Assembly (NCBI GenBank): GCA_028281325.1
Contig: JANQKC010000004.1
Span: forward strand, 59,375-123,374
Direction: 5' to 3'
DNA: 64,000 nucleotides
From: Alphaproteobacteria bacterium
GTDB lineage: Bacteria > Pseudomonadota > Alphaproteobacteria > UBA8366
Shown here: piece by piece, positions 8,254 through 17,228 of the stretch
How the letters are laid out: each line of letters opens with the position of its first letter
Position numbering within the stretch: position 1 is the first letter of the stretch
Notes under the pieces: model-generated
What the model was told of the DNA's origin: nothing
What the model saw: only the letters and a program-made list of their open reading frames with translations
The model's database searches: none
Program-made: the position numbers and the translations under genes

Positions 8254-9438
8254 GTGTCGGAACTGAGACCTGATTTCGCCTGGGACGACCCGTTCCTGCT
8301 GGACGATCAACTGACCGAGGACGAACGGCAAATCCGCGACGTGGCGCGCGACTTCGCGCAAGAACGGCTGATGCCGGAAATCCTCGAATGGAACCGCAAC
8401 GAATCCTTCGATCCGGGGATCATGAAGGAGTTCGGCGAGTTGGGCTTTCTTGGCGCGAACATCCCGGACTACGGTTGCGCGGGGATCGGCTTCGTCGCCT
8501 ATGGCCTGATCGCGCGCGAGCTGGAGCGGGTCGACACGGCCTTCCGGTCGGGCGTCGGCGTGCAGTCGGGCCTCGTCATGGCGCCGATCTATCAATACGG
8601 CAGCGACGACCAAAAGGAAAAATACCTGCCGGGGCTGCGCGACGGCACCACGATCGGCTGTTTCGGCCTGACCGAGCCGGATCACGGATCCGACGCCGGT
8701 AGCATGACGTCGCGGGCGAAATCCGTCGACGGCGGCTACAAACTCAGTGGCACCAAGCAGTGGATCACCCATTCGCCGATCGCCGACCTGTTCCTGGTCT
8801 GGGCCAAGGACGATGACGGCAAGGTCGGCGGCTTCCTGATCGAGAAGGGGGCCAAGGGCCTCGACAATCCGAAGATCGAGGGCAAGTTTTCGGTCCGCGC
8901 GTCCCCGACCGGCTTCATCATGATGGACGAGGTCTTCGTGCCGGAGGAAAACCGCCTGCCCGACGCCCGCGGCCTCGGCGCGCCGCTCTCCTGCCTCAAC
9001 AACGCGCGTTTCGGCATCTGTTGGGGTGCGATGGGGGCGGCCGAATTCTGCTGGCACGCCTCCCGGCAATACACGCTCGACCGCACCCAATTCGGCCGGC
9101 CGCTGGCGGCGACGCAACTGGTGCAGAAGAAACTCGCCGACATGCAGACCGAGATCACGCTCGGCCTCCAGGGCGCGTACCGGATCAGCCGCATGCGCGA
9201 GGAAGGCACCGTCAGTGCCGAGGCGATCTCGCTGGTCAAGCGCAACAACACCGGCAAGGCGTTGGACATCGCCCGGACGGCGCGCGACATGCATGGCGGC
9301 AACGGCATCGTCGACGAATTCCACGTGATCCGCCACATGATGAACATGGAGACGATCAACACGCTGGAAGGCACCTACGACATCCACACGCTGATCCTCG
9401 GCCGGTCGCAGACGGGTATTCAGGCGTTTACCGGGTAG
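8254..9438 (+). CDS. gcdH: Glutaryl-CoA dehydrogenase
   Basis: The 394-residue acyl-CoA dehydrogenase family member oxidatively decarboxylates glutaryl-CoA to crotonyl-CoA in lysine, tryptophan and aromatic-acid breakdown. The N-terminal [14 protein letters not shown], the [22 protein letters not shown] block, [12 protein letters not shown] and the C-terminal [14 protein letters not shown] are hallmarks shared with known GcdH enzymes. E372 in LEGTYD is in the position of the catalytic base. The start is GTG with GAGAGGAT upstream. It follows the terminator at 8154-8190, so it is a separate transcription unit. Its product can feed the dehydrogenase and thiolase encoded just upstream. Confidence 0.95.
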   Translation: MSELRPDFAWDDPFLLDDQLTEDERQIRDVARDFAQERLMPEILEWNRNESFDPGIMKEFGELGFLGANIPDYGCAGIGFVAYGLIARELERVDTAFRSGVGVQSGLVMAPIYQYGSDDQKEKYLPGLRDGTTIGCFGLTEPDHGSDAGSMTSRAKSVDGGYKLSGTKQWITHSPIADLFLVWAKDDDGKVGGFLIEKGAKGLDNPKIEGKFSVRASPTGFIMMDEVFVPEENRLPDARGLGAPLSCLNNARFGICWGAMGAAEFCWHASRQYTLDRTQFGRPLAATQLVQKKLADMQTEITLGLQGAYRISRMREEGTVSAEAISLVKRNNTGKALDIARTARDMHGGNGIVDEFHVIRHMMNMETINTLEGTYDIHTLILGRSQTGIQAFTG

Positions 9439-9447
9439 GGTGGCGCG

Positions 9448-9865
9448 GGCCTCATCCTTCGACGGGCTCAGGATGAGGCTTTGACAATTGATACACTCAA
9501 CGGCCTCATGCTGAGCCTGTCGAAGCATGACGATGCAGGACGCCAATTCCTAGTCACTTCCGCGCACGCGGGAATCCAGGCTTCCGCGCACATGGCCCCC
9601 CGTTTTCACGGGGACGACGACCGCATGATTAGAACGCCTCGTGCTGAGCTTGTTGGGGGATGGCGAAATAGCACCTCGTTTCTTCGTCACTCCCGCGAAC
9701 CACCGGAGTCCATCGCGGTCATGGATTCCCGCGTCCGCGGGAATGACGGCCGGGTTTGAGTTTGGCGCGAGCAGCGTTCCGGCACAGCCTCATGCTGAGC
9801 CTGTCGAAGCATGACGGTTCAGAGCGCCATCGATCTCTGCTTCCCGTTTTCGCGGGAATGACGGT
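9448..9865. repeat. Intergenic mosaic of two short interspersed repeat families
   Basis: This gene-free stretch between gcdH and the GST gene contains repeated small palindromic units. Family A has the core TGAGCCTGTCGAAGCATGA, flanked by CATGCT/AGCATG arms. It is clear at 9507-9529 and 9791-9813, inverted at 9450-9478 as a CCTCATCCT/AGGATGAGG hairpin, and degenerate near 9640-9660. Family B is CG-rich: GGATTCCCGCGTCCGCGGGAATGACGG at 9723-9749 and a variant at 9840-9864, with inverted or partial copies near 9554-9580 and 9686-9710. Such units are widespread in GC-rich proteobacterial intergenic regions. No convincing coding frame is present. Confidence 0.8.
9450..9478. repeat. Family A repeat copy 1 (hairpin, possible gcdH transcript end)
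   Basis: CCTCATCCT (9450-9458) pairs exactly with AGGATGAGG (9470-9478) around an 11-base loop containing TTCGACGGGCTC. It begins 11 bp after the gcdH stop and is inverted relative to the copies at 9507 and 9791. No good T-tract follows, so it is more a repeat than a classic terminator. Confidence 0.65.
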
Positions 9866-9905
9866 AGAGTTTGAGATCGGACTCCGTGGATACCTTGGAG
9901 AAGCC

Positions 9906-10538
9906 ATGCTCAAACTCTACAGCGCGCCCTTCAACTCGGCGGGGCAACGGGTGCGGACGGCGCTGCATCTCAAGGGCGTGCCGTTCGAATTCATCTCGGT
10001 GCCGGAGATCGGCTGGGATACGTATCGAGAGATTAACCCGCAAGGATTGATGCCGACGCTCGACGTGGACGGCGCGTTGTTCGCGCAGTCCACCGCCATG
10101 CTCGACTATATTGAGGAGACCTATCCCGATCCGCCGCTGCTGCCCGCCGACCCCATCGAACGCGGCCGCGTGCGGGCCTTCGCCCAGCATATCGCCTGCG
10201 ACATGCATCCGCTGCATGTGACCCGGGTGCGCAACCGGCTGAAGGAGCAGTTCGGCGCGAGCGACGAGGACACCTATGTCTGGTACCGGCATTGGATGGC
10301 CACGGGATTGGAGGCGCTGGAGGAATTGCTGCGCCGACGGCCCGTCGCGAGCACATTCTGCTACGGCGAGAGTCCGACCATGGCGGACCTGTATCTGGTG
10401 CCGCAGGTTATGAACGGCCGCCGCTACAAGACCGATTTCGCGTCTTTCCCGTTGATCGTCGCCATCGACGCGGCGTGCCGGGCGCTGCCCGCGTTTCAGG
10501 CCGGCATGCCGGAAAACCAGCCGGGATACAGCGAATAG
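9906..10538 (+). CDS. maiA: Zeta-class glutathione S-transferase, probable maleylacetoacetate isomerase
   Basis: The 210-residue protein has the GST thioredoxin fold followed by an all-helical domain, of the usual MaiA length (about 210). NPQGLMPTLD, the ST-x-x-x-DYIEE glutathione-site block, and ADLYLVPQVMNGRRYK match zeta-class enzymes. These isomerise maleylacetoacetate to fumarylacetoacetate in tyrosine/homogentisate breakdown. The usual SSCS loop near residue 10 reads NSAGQR, so the exact catalytic loop differs from the best-studied members. ATG 9906 has GGAG at about -7. A longer in-frame opening upstream runs through the repeat region and is rejected. No homogentisate genes lie nearby, so the role is only probable. 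Confidence 0.8.
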   Translation: MLKLYSAPFNSAGQRVRTALHLKGVPFEFISVPEIGWDTYREINPQGLMPTLDVDGALFAQSTAMLDYIEETYPDPPLLPADPIERGRVRAFAQHIACDMHPLHVTRVRNRLKEQFGASDEDTYVWYRHWMATGLEALEELLRRRPVASTFCYGESPTMADLYLVPQVMNGRRYKTDFASFPLIVAIDAACRALPAFQAGMPENQPGYSE

Positions 10539-10607
10539 GCCGCTTCGGGCTGGCAAAGCGGCAGCCATGCCGTAGCATGCCGCCCAGCACTGTAAACCTG
10601 AGGCATC

Positions 10608-11420
10608 ATGAAATTCATCCACGTCACCGACCCGCATATCGTCAAGCCTGGGAAAAAGCTGTTCGGCCTCGACGTACACGAACGGCTGGCGAAATGCATC
10701 GACAGCATCAACGCCAACCATGCCGATGCGGAATTCTGTATCTGGACCGGCGACATCGTGCATTGGGGCGATCACGCTTCCTACCATCACTTCCGGGACG
10801 CGGTGGCGGCGCTGCCGATGCCGAGCCATCTGGTGATGGGCAATCACGACCGGCGCGAGAGCCTGCTCGACGTCTTCCCCGACACGCCGGTCGATGGGAA
10901 CGGTTTCGTGCAATACGCGCTGGACGTGTCGGAAGGCCGTTGTCTCGTCCTCGACACCGTGCAGGCGGGCACCCACTCGGGTGAGCTGTGCGACGCGCGG
11001 ATCGACTGGCTCGTCTCCCAACTCGACGCGGCGGCGGATCGCAACGTCTATCTCTTCATGCATCATCCGCCGATGCGCGTCGGCATCGCCGGCATGGATA
11101 GCCTTCGGCTGAGCGGGGTGGACTGGTTCGTCGAAGCCGTCGCCGGGCGCAACAACATCAAGCATCTCTTCTGCGGCCATCTTCACCGGCCGATCCACGG
11201 ATCGTGGCGCGGCATCCCGTTCTCGACTCTGCGGGCGACCAGTCATGCCTTCAAGCTGTCGCTGGGCCCCGACTACGAACTGGTGACCACGCATGAGAAC
11301 CCGGGCTATGCGGTCGTGCTCGTCAAGGAGGACGCGACCGTGATCCACGATCACAGTTATTTGGAGGAAGGGCCAGATTTCGAATACAAAAAGAAATCAA
11401 AGGATAAGACGGCGGAATAG
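10608..11420 (+). CDS. Class III phosphodiesterase (Icc/CpdA/GpdQ-like metallophosphoesterase)
   Basis: The 270-residue protein carries the complete metallophosphoesterase set near the expected positions: D-x-H at 8-10 (TDPHI), GD in WTGDIVHWGD, GNHD in MGNHDRR, HHPP and GHLHRP. This small layout is typical of cyclic nucleotide or glycerophosphodiester phosphodiesterases. The substrate cannot be told apart from sequence. It is probably cytoplasmic. The carboxyltransferase gene begins 2 bp after its stop, suggesting co-translation. The tail is very Lys-rich (EYKKKSKDK), unlike the rest of the protein. Confidence 0.87.
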   Translation: MKFIHVTDPHIVKPGKKLFGLDVHERLAKCIDSINANHADAEFCIWTGDIVHWGDHASYHHFRDAVAALPMPSHLVMGNHDRRESLLDVFPDTPVDGNGFVQYALDVSEGRCLVLDTVQAGTHSGELCDARIDWLVSQLDAAADRNVYLFMHHPPMRVGIAGMDSLRLSGVDWFVEAVAGRNNIKHLFCGHLHRPIHGSWRGIPFSTLRATSHAFKLSLGPDYELVTTHENPGYAVVLVKEDATVIHDHSYLEEGPDFEYKKKSKDKTAE

Positions 11421-11422
11421 GG

Positions 11423-12976
11423 ATGACCTGGCAAAAAGAGATCGACGAGCTGCGGCACCGCGAAGCGCTGGCCCGGAAGATGGGCGGCAAGGAGAAGATC
11501 GCCCGGCACCATAACCAGGGCAAGCTGACGGTTCGCGAACGGATCGACGGCTTGGTCGATCCCGGCAGTTTCCATGAGATCGGCACCGCGACCGGCGTCG
11601 CCGAATATGACGACGACGGCATGCTCAAAGACATGACGCCGACCAATTACTTGTTCGGCCACGCACGGTTGGATGGACGCCGCGTCGTCGTCGCCGGCGA
11701 CGACTTCACCGTGCGCGGCGGGGCCAATGACGCGGGCAACCTGGAGAAGGCGCTGGCCTCCGAGCGCATGGCCCGCGACATGCGGCTGCCGATCGTGCGC
11801 CTGATTGACGGCACCGGCGGCGGTGGGTCGGTCAAGAATATCGAGACCAAGGGCCATACCCTGTTGCCGGGCTATGACGGGCGCAAATGGGTCTACATGG
11901 TTGAGAATCTGGCGACGGTGCCGGTGGTGTCGCTGGCGCTCGGCTCCACCGCCGGGCTGGGCGCCGCGCGGGTGGCGGCGAGCCATTACTCGGTCATCGT
12001 GAAGGACACGGCGCAGATGTTCGTCGCGGGGCCGCCGGTGGTGGCACGGATCGGCCAGGACCTCAGCAAGAACGAACTCGGCGGCAGCGAAATCCACACC
12101 CGCAACGGCGCGATCGACGACGAGGCCGAAAGCGAGGCCGACGCCTTCGACCGCGCCCGCAAGTTTCTGTCGTACCTGCCGTCCAGCGTCTACGATGCGC
12201 CGCCGCGCGGCACTCAGCACGACGATCCCAAGCGACGCGACGACTGGCTGATCGCCGCGATCCCGCGCAACCGCCGCCGCGTTTACAAGATGCGGCCGAT
12301 CATCGAGTCCCTGGTCGACCAAGAGTCGTTCTTCGAGATCGGCGCGAAATGGGGCCGCTCGATGATCACCGGCTTCGCCCGGCTCGACGGCTGGCCGGTC
12401 GCGGTGATGGCGAACGACCCGTATTTCTATGCCGGCGCGTGGACGGCGGCGGCGTCGGAGAAGGTGCAGCGTTTCGTCGATCTGGCCGAGGTCTTCCACC
12501 TGCCGATGGTGCATCTGGTGGACAACCCCGGATTCCTCGTCGGCTTGCAGGCGGAGCAAGAGGGCACGATCCGCTACGGTGCGAAGGCGCTGTCCGCCGT
12601 ATTCCAATCGACGATCCCCTGGGCCACGGTCATCGTGCGCAAGGCGTTCGGCGTCGCGGGGTCGGGCCATATGAACCCGGACCGCTATTGCATCCGCGCC
12701 GCGTGGCCCTCGGGCGATTGGGGATCGCTGCCGATGGAAGGTGGGATCGAGGCGGCCTACAAGGCGGATATCGCGGCGGCCGACGACCCGGCGGCGCGCT
12801 TGGCCGAGATCGAGGACCGGTTGGATAAACTGCGCTCGCCGCTGCGCAGCGCCGAACGCTTCATGCCGGAAGAGATCATTGATCCGCGCGACACCCGTCC
12901 GATGCTCTGCGACTTCGCGGAGATGGTCGCCCCGTTGCGGGTGCCGGGGAAACGGGCGTTCGGGTATCGGCCTTAG
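11423..12976 (+). CDS. Acyl-CoA carboxylase carboxyltransferase (beta) subunit
   Basis: The 517-residue protein has the two crotonase-like carboxyltransferase halves of the propionyl-/methylcrotonyl-CoA carboxylase beta family. The N-terminal half has GKLTVRERIDGLVD, DFTVRGGA and DGTGGGGSV. The C-terminal half has MANDPYFYAGAWT, VHLVDNPGFLVG and AFGVAGSGHMNP. It transfers the carboxyl from carboxybiotin to an acyl-CoA. The partner biotin carboxylase/carrier subunit is not encoded in this window, so it must be elsewhere. It follows the phosphodiesterase gene by 2 bp. The substrate is uncertain. Confidence 0.9.
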   Translation: MTWQKEIDELRHREALARKMGGKEKIARHHNQGKLTVRERIDGLVDPGSFHEIGTATGVAEYDDDGMLKDMTPTNYLFGHARLDGRRVVVAGDDFTVRGGANDAGNLEKALASERMARDMRLPIVRLIDGTGGGGSVKNIETKGHTLLPGYDGRKWVYMVENLATVPVVSLALGSTAGLGAARVAASHYSVIVKDTAQMFVAGPPVVARIGQDLSKNELGGSEIHTRNGAIDDEAESEADAFDRARKFLSYLPSSVYDAPPRGTQHDDPKRRDDWLIAAIPRNRRRVYKMRPIIESLVDQESFFEIGAKWGRSMITGFARLDGWPVAVMANDPYFYAGAWTAAASEKVQRFVDLAEVFHLPMVHLVDNPGFLVGLQAEQEGTIRYGAKALSAVFQSTIPWATVIVRKAFGVAGSGHMNPDRYCIRAAWPSGDWGSLPMEGGIEAAYKADIAAADDPAARLAEIEDRLDKLRSPLRSAERFMPEEIIDPRDTRPMLCDFAEMVAPLRVPGKRAFGYRP

Positions 12977-12998
12977 GCGTCGTCAGGCAAGCCTGAGC

Positions 12999-14075
12999 CT
13001 AGTAGCCAGAGATTTTGTATATCCTCTTATGGACCTCAAGCCAGTTGCGGTAACCCGCCACGTCCCCGGCGTCCATGGAATCTTCGCTTTTCTGGTAAGC
13101 GACCACGGCGGCCATGTCGCCATACTCCGACAGGAGCTCTCTAGCTGCCTTCTCGATATCGAATGCTTTGGCCGGTGAACTGATGTTACAACATTTTTTC
13201 AAGAACACTGTCACAGCTTCAATGGCTTCGGGATGCCCGGCAACATTGTGATGGGCACCCTCGATGATCAAATCGCGTGATCCTTTGTTATCTTCCCAAA
13301 TGTTGCAACCGTCACCATAGCCAAACTCGTCTTCGCTGCCGACGATGTTCAAGAGCGCCGTACCGGACGGAGCGTAGGGCGATCCGCCCTGTTGGCGGCA
13401 GTCCATGCCGAGCATGATCTGTGCGATAAAGCCGCTGCCGCCGTACTCGGAAACAGTATGTCCTCCTTCGCTATGGCCCATGAGTATTAACCGTCGTCGA
13501 TCTATCCAAGGAATTGAGCGGACCTGGGTAAGGGCGAAATTGGCTTCTTCCAGGCGGATCTTCATCCGCCATGAAAAATCGCGAGAGGACCCATCACTTG
13601 CAACACCGCCGCAATAGGATTTCCGGCCGGGGCGGGCAAAGCTGTTCGGTGCGAAAAACGCAACGCCCAATCCCTGCATCAGCAAACTCCATTCGTTTGC
13701 GGGACCGTAGCCGCGGCATCCGTGCAGATGGATAACCGCAGGCAGCTTGACGTCTGGATTTAAAACTTTGTCGGCAACGTGCCGGGCCCAGGCGGTTGTT
13801 GGCCCGGCAATACCGTCGTATCGCGCCATTTCACCGGAGCGGGTCGCGGTCGCGGGCAACACGGCAAATCCCTCGAACCACGTTCTTGCCACAGCGGATC
13901 GTTCTCGTTTGCCGGAGAAATCTGCACGATTCCCACTGTCGCTTGTCTGTATTGTTGATTGGTTTTCGAGACCGCTGTTGCGTTGGACGTCGCGTGAGCG
14001 TTCGCTTGTCGTCGTGCAGGCACCGATTATGAGGAACTGGAACGATGCAATAACTAGAATTCGGACCACACACAT
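12999..14075 (-). CDS. Secreted lipoprotein with alpha/beta-hydrolase (dienelactone hydrolase-like) domain
   Basis: The 358-residue protein begins with a hydrophobic leader ending in the lipobox IIGAC (Cys about 20), followed by a Ser/Thr-rich linker, so it should be a membrane-anchored periplasmic lipoprotein. The hydrolase domain (about 105-300) shows HLHGCRGYG and the nucleophile elbow GHSEGG. A later Asp and the His in GAHHNVAGHP could complete the triad. Two further Cys pairs suggest disulfides. Codon use is clearly less GC-biased than neighbouring genes, a sign of possible transfer. The start is uncertain because no good SD is seen before ATG 14075. It converges on the carboxyltransferase gene. 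Confidence 0.75.
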   Translation of the reverse strand: MCVVRILVIASFQFLIIGACTTTSERSRDVQRNSGLENQSTIQTSDSGNRADFSGKRERSAVARTWFEGFAVLPATATRSGEMARYDGIAGPTTAWARHVADKVLNPDVKLPAVIHLHGCRGYGPANEWSLLMQGLGVAFFAPNSFARPGRKSYCGGVASDGSSRDFSWRMKIRLEEANFALTQVRSIPWIDRRRLILMGHSEGGHTVSEYGGSGFIAQIMLGMDCRQQGGSPYAPSGTALLNIVGSEDEFGYGDGCNIWEDNKGSRDLIIEGAHHNVAGHPEAIEAVTVFLKKCCNISSPAKAFDIEKAARELLSEYGDMAAVVAYQKSEDSMDAGDVAGYRNWLEVHKRIYKISGY

Positions 14076-14485
14076 TTAGGAGATGCCGCTCTTGGGTTGA
14101 GAATTGGCCACCCTTCTTAGGCGCACGGTTACATTTGTCCGAATTGTACCTATCTTTCCGTGTCGTGCACAATTATGGCGCGGATGTGGTCCGCAGCAAA
14201 ATCTCGCGATCCATATTCGCTTGGGGATCAACGTGTGGCGCCGAGCGTTTCTTGGTTGGTCCGAAGACCAATCCGACGCAGGACGAAAGCGCGTGAGGAC
14301 TATCGAATTTCGTAAGCCGGCCTCTCGGGTTTCCAGACTGGTAAGGGTGGTCGAAGGTCCACTCGAAAGCACACCACCACGCACGAAGAATTGGCCGTGC
14401 ATCGTTCATTGCTGCGCGGCAATGTGTGTTATGGTTGTATTGCTAGTTCGTTAGCACACGACACAAACAAAGGGGAGGTTGAGAA
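14076..14485. other. AT-richer intergenic stretch, no supported gene
   Basis: About 410 bp separate two divergently transcribed lipoprotein genes. Several frames are open on both strands, but none has a plausible start with SD or a recognisable protein. The stretch shares the lower GC of the flanking lipoprotein genes and probably holds both promoters. I see no repeat or tRNA. Confidence 0.5.
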
Positions 14486-14890
14486 ATGAGAAAACTCGCA
14501 CTTATGCTCATGCTTTCAGGAACCCTTATTGCTTGTCAGACTACGGAGCAAGCCCTTAAGGAATCCGGGAAAACGCCACTTTCGGCGGCGCAAATCGAGC
14601 AGGCTCTCGCAGGTAACACGGTAACGGGAACATCTTCCAGCGGTCACGATTTCACAGGCTTCTATGGAAAGGACGGCAAAGTCCGAATTCTCGTTGGCAG
14701 TCGCGAGGACAAGGGAACTTGGCGTGTCACGAAATCAAACACCATTTGCACGAAGTACAGTTGGATCCGTGGCGGATCGGATAGCTGCCGGCGGTGGTAC
14801 AAGGTCGGCGAAGAATTCCAGAGCGTTCAGTTGGACGGCTCTTCGAGTTCGAAGTTCAAGATTATTCAAGGCAATCCGCAGAAGCTCTAA
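14486..14890 (+). CDS. Small lipoprotein of unknown function
   Basis: The 134-residue protein has the signal MRKLALMLMLSGTLIAC, with a lipobox Cys at 17, so it should be lipid-anchored. The mature part is a compact, probably beta-rich domain: G-x-x-F-x-G-F-Y near 55, GTWRV near 80, and two Cys (about 87 and 99) spaced for one disulfide. This arrangement recurs in small periplasmic alphaproteobacterial proteins of unknown role. AAAGGGGAGG lies 8-12 bases before the ATG. A hairpin terminator follows at 14918. Codon use is AT-richer than the window average, as in the hydrolase lipoprotein opposite. I do not recognise a function. Confidence 0.8.
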   Translation: MRKLALMLMLSGTLIACQTTEQALKESGKTPLSAAQIEQALAGNTVTGTSSSGHDFTGFYGKDGKVRILVGSREDKGTWRVTKSNTICTKYSWIRGGSDSCRRWYKVGEEFQSVQLDGSSSSKFKIIQGNPQKL

Positions 14891-14917
14891 GTCGCAAATC
14901 AAGACTTGCACTTCGAT

Positions 14918-14949
14918 AGGTCTCGGTTTTTCCGAGGCCTCCTTGTCTT
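14918..14949 (+). terminator. Probable terminator after small lipoprotein gene
   Basis: A 9-bp stem with one U-G wobble (14918-14926 with 14932-14940) encloses a TTTTT loop. It is followed by the pyrimidine-rich CCTTGTCTT. It lies 28 bp after the stop codon. The T-tract is imperfect. Confidence 0.55.
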
Positions 14950-15092
14950 AATGCAAACGATCCTCGGCGTTTCATTTGTTTCCGTGGGCACTGCGATCCG
15001 CGTCGGTATGCATTCCGGTCGAGTTGCGAGCAAATTCATGTCCGCTCCGTGAAATCGGCAGCGCCGCCGGCAAAAGTCTTGGAGCACCCGAT

Positions 15093-16244
15093 CTAAGTGT
15101 CGGAACTAAAATCCAAGAGCAGGTCCATAACCGGCGTCATTCCCAATCCCGGCTCTTCGGGCAGGATCATCCGTCCGCGTTCGATCGGCGGCGGGGCGCC
15201 GCACATGGCTTCGCGCAGTGGGTTCGGGTTCACGTCGGCTTCGAGCAAGCCGTTGCCGCCCGCGGCGGCCAGCAGGTGCGCCGAGGCCATCAGGCCGACC
15301 GCGCCGCCGAGGTAATGCGGGCAATAGGTCAGACCGGCGTCGATGATGCGCCGGGCCACCGGCAGGCAGCCGGTGAAGCCGCCCCACTTGGTCATGTCCG
15401 GCTGGATATAGGCGATGTTGCGGCTCGCGATCATGGCGTCGAAGGCGGCGTCGCCGCGCAGATTCTCGCCCGCCGCCAGCACGACCGGCGAGGTGTTGGC
15501 GATGGTCATCCATTCGTCGTCCGACCGGTCGCAGGGCAGGGGTTCCTCGATCCAGGTGAGGCTGAATTCATGCAGCTTCGGCGTGACCTGCATCGCGGTT
15601 TCCAGGTCCCAACCCTGGTTCACGTCGACCATCAGCTGCGCGCCCTTGCCGAGCGTGTCGCGCAGCGTGCGCAGGTTGGCGAGGTCGTCCTCGGCATCGA
15701 AGCCGATCTTGAGTTTGAAAGCCGTGTAACCCTCGGCCTGTTTCTCCGCGGCGATGACCTCGGGCGCGCCGGGATTGATGCCGCTGGCGTAGACCGGCAT
15801 CGTGCCGTCGCCGGATGTGCTGCCGGGGCCGTCGAGATAGCGCCATAGGCTTTGCCCGGCACGGCGCGCGGCGAGGTCCCAGAGCGCTATATCGACGCCG
15901 GCGATCGCCTGCGCCAGCGGCCCGGACTCGCCGCCTTGCAGATTGATGATGTGGGTGCGCTCGGTCATCGCGCGGAAGGCGGCGGCGGGGGTTTCCCAGT
16001 CCTCGCCGGTGACGATGGGGGCGAGCAGCGTCTCGATCAGGGCGAGCCGGTGTTCCGCGCCGCAGGGCGGGAAGACGCACCAGACCTCGCCCCAGCCGAC
16101 CGCGCCGTCCGCATCCTCCGCCCGGACCAACAGGGCGGGGCGGCTGTCCAGCACGCCGAAGGAGGTGACGAGGGGTTCGGCGATCGGCGCGCGGTACAGC
16201 AGCGCGTCGAGTTTGCGAATCTGAAGGGGGGCGGTGTCGGTCAT
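15093..16244 (-). CDS. Enolase-superfamily enzyme (mandelate racemase/muconate-lactonizing type)
   Basis: The 383-residue protein has a capping domain (1-130) and a beta-barrel. Recognisable catalytic elements are the KLK motif in AFKLKIGF, metal ligands in DVNQGW, WIEEPL and AGENL, and a late H in CPHYLGG. Members remove the alpha proton of a carboxylate and then racemise, epimerise or dehydrate it. The substrate cannot be assigned. It is the last gene downstream of a peptide-type ABC importer (57 bp gap), which suggests that the imported solute or its product is the substrate, for example a dipeptide or acidic sugar derivative. A strong SD is not seen before ATG 16244. Confidence 0.85.
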   Translation of the reverse strand: MTDTAPLQIRKLDALLYRAPIAEPLVTSFGVLDSRPALLVRAEDADGAVGWGEVWCVFPPCGAEHRLALIETLLAPIVTGEDWETPAAAFRAMTERTHIINLQGGESGPLAQAIAGVDIALWDLAARRAGQSLWRYLDGPGSTSGDGTMPVYASGINPGAPEVIAAEKQAEGYTAFKLKIGFDAEDDLANLRTLRDTLGKGAQLMVDVNQGWDLETAMQVTPKLHEFSLTWIEEPLPCDRSDDEWMTIANTSPVVLAAGENLRGDAAFDAMIASRNIAYIQPDMTKWGGFTGCLPVARRIIDAGLTYCPHYLGGAVGLMASAHLLAAAGGNGLLEADVNPNPLREAMCGAPPPIERGRMILPEEPGLGMTPVMDLLLDFSSDT

Positions 16245-16301
16245 CGGTGCGGCGATATTAGGCAGAGTGATCCGCCGGGTCCACCGTCGGCGTCGGCGTC
16301 C

Positions 16302-17228
16302 CTATTTTTGCAGGCGCGGGTTCAGCACGTCGCGCAGCCGGTCGCCGACCAGGTTGATGCTGATGATGGTGAACAGCAGCGCCACGCCCGGCAAGACGCT
16401 GATCCAGTACTTCCCGCCGAGCAGATAGTCGTAGCCGTTGGAGATGAGCAGGCCGAGCGAGGGCTCCGTCACCGGCAGACCGAGGCCGAGGAAGGAGAGG
16501 GCCGCTTCGAGCGCGATCGCGTTGGCGACCTGCACCGTGGCGATGACGATCAGCGGCGGCAGGACATTCGGCAGGAGATGGCGGAAGATCATGCGCAGGT
16601 TCGACAGGGCGAGGCTGCGGCCTGCCTCCATGTATTCCTTGCCGAGTTCGGCTAGCGCGGTACCGCGTACGGTGCGCGCGTAATAGGCCCACTGCACGAT
16701 GACCAGCGCCATGATGACCTTGTCGACGCCCTTCCCCAGGAGCGACAGCAGGATCAGCGCGATCAACACCGTCGGGAAGCTGATCTGCACGTCGACCGCC
16801 CGCATCACCAACGTATCGACGCGGCCGCCGAAATAGGCGGAACAAAGGCCGACGGTGGTGCCGACGATGACGGCGAGCGCCGCGCTGCCGATGCCGACGA
16901 AGATGCTGAGGCGCAGGCCGTAGAAGATCGCGCTCAGCATGTCGCGACCCTGATCGTCGGTGCCGAGCCAGTACGTGCCGCCGGTATACGCCTTTGCGCC
17001 GGGTTCGAGCAGACTGTCGAGGATGTCGATTGCCCCGAGATCGTAGGGGTTCTGCGGGGAAATCAGCGGCGCGAAGATCGCGATGAAAATAACGATCGCG
17101 GCGCCCATGAGGCCGATAACCGCCAGCGGGCTTTCCATATAGTCGGACACGATCCGGCGGAACGGCGATTCCTGAAGCGCCGCCGCGGGATCGGCCTTGG
17201 GGGGCGATGTATTGTCGGCGACACTCAT
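16302..17228 (-). CDS. ABC transporter permease, DppC/OppC family
   Basis: The 308-residue inner-membrane permease has an N-terminal extension, a first membrane span (AVIGLMGAAIVIFIAIFAPLI) and about five further spans. The EAA loop reads EAALSFLGLGLPVTEPSLG, the DppC-type coupling motif. TDDQGRDMLSAIFYGLRLS is also typical of the family. With the DppB-like partner it forms the membrane pore of a peptide/opine/nickel-type importer. Its ATG overlaps the DppB-like stop by 4 bp (17225-17228). No ATPase gene follows; an enolase-superfamily gene does. Confidence 0.92.
   Translation of the reverse strand: MSVADNTSPPKADPAAALQESPFRRIVSDYMESPLAVIGLMGAAIVIFIAIFAPLISPQNPYDLGAIDILDSLLEPGAKAYTGGTYWLGTDDQGRDMLSAIFYGLRLSIFVGIGSAALAVIVGTTVGLCSAYFGGRVDTLVMRAVDVQISFPTVLIALILLSLLGKGVDKVIMALVIVQWAYYARTVRGTALAELGKEYMEAGRSLALSNLRMIFRHLLPNVLPPLIVIATVQVANAIALEAALSFLGLGLPVTEPSLGLLISNGYDYLLGGKYWISVLPGVALLFTIISINLVGDRLRDVLNPRLQK

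Noticed and set aside
9481..9530. TTGACA at 9481 as a promoter -35 box
   Set aside because: No suitable -10 box follows, and the next gene start is more than 400 bp away with repeats between.
9481..9759. A 92-codon plus-strand open frame in the repeat region
   Set aside because: It is composed of translated repeat units and has no SD or homology that I recognise.
8154..9865. CRISPR array in the repeat-rich gap
   Set aside because: The repeats are few, variable, in both orientations and without regular spacers; no cas genes are present.
14104..14454. A 116-codon plus-strand open frame between the two lipoprotein genes
   Set aside because: No SD or domain, and several alternative frames of similar length overlap it; it looks like chance openness.
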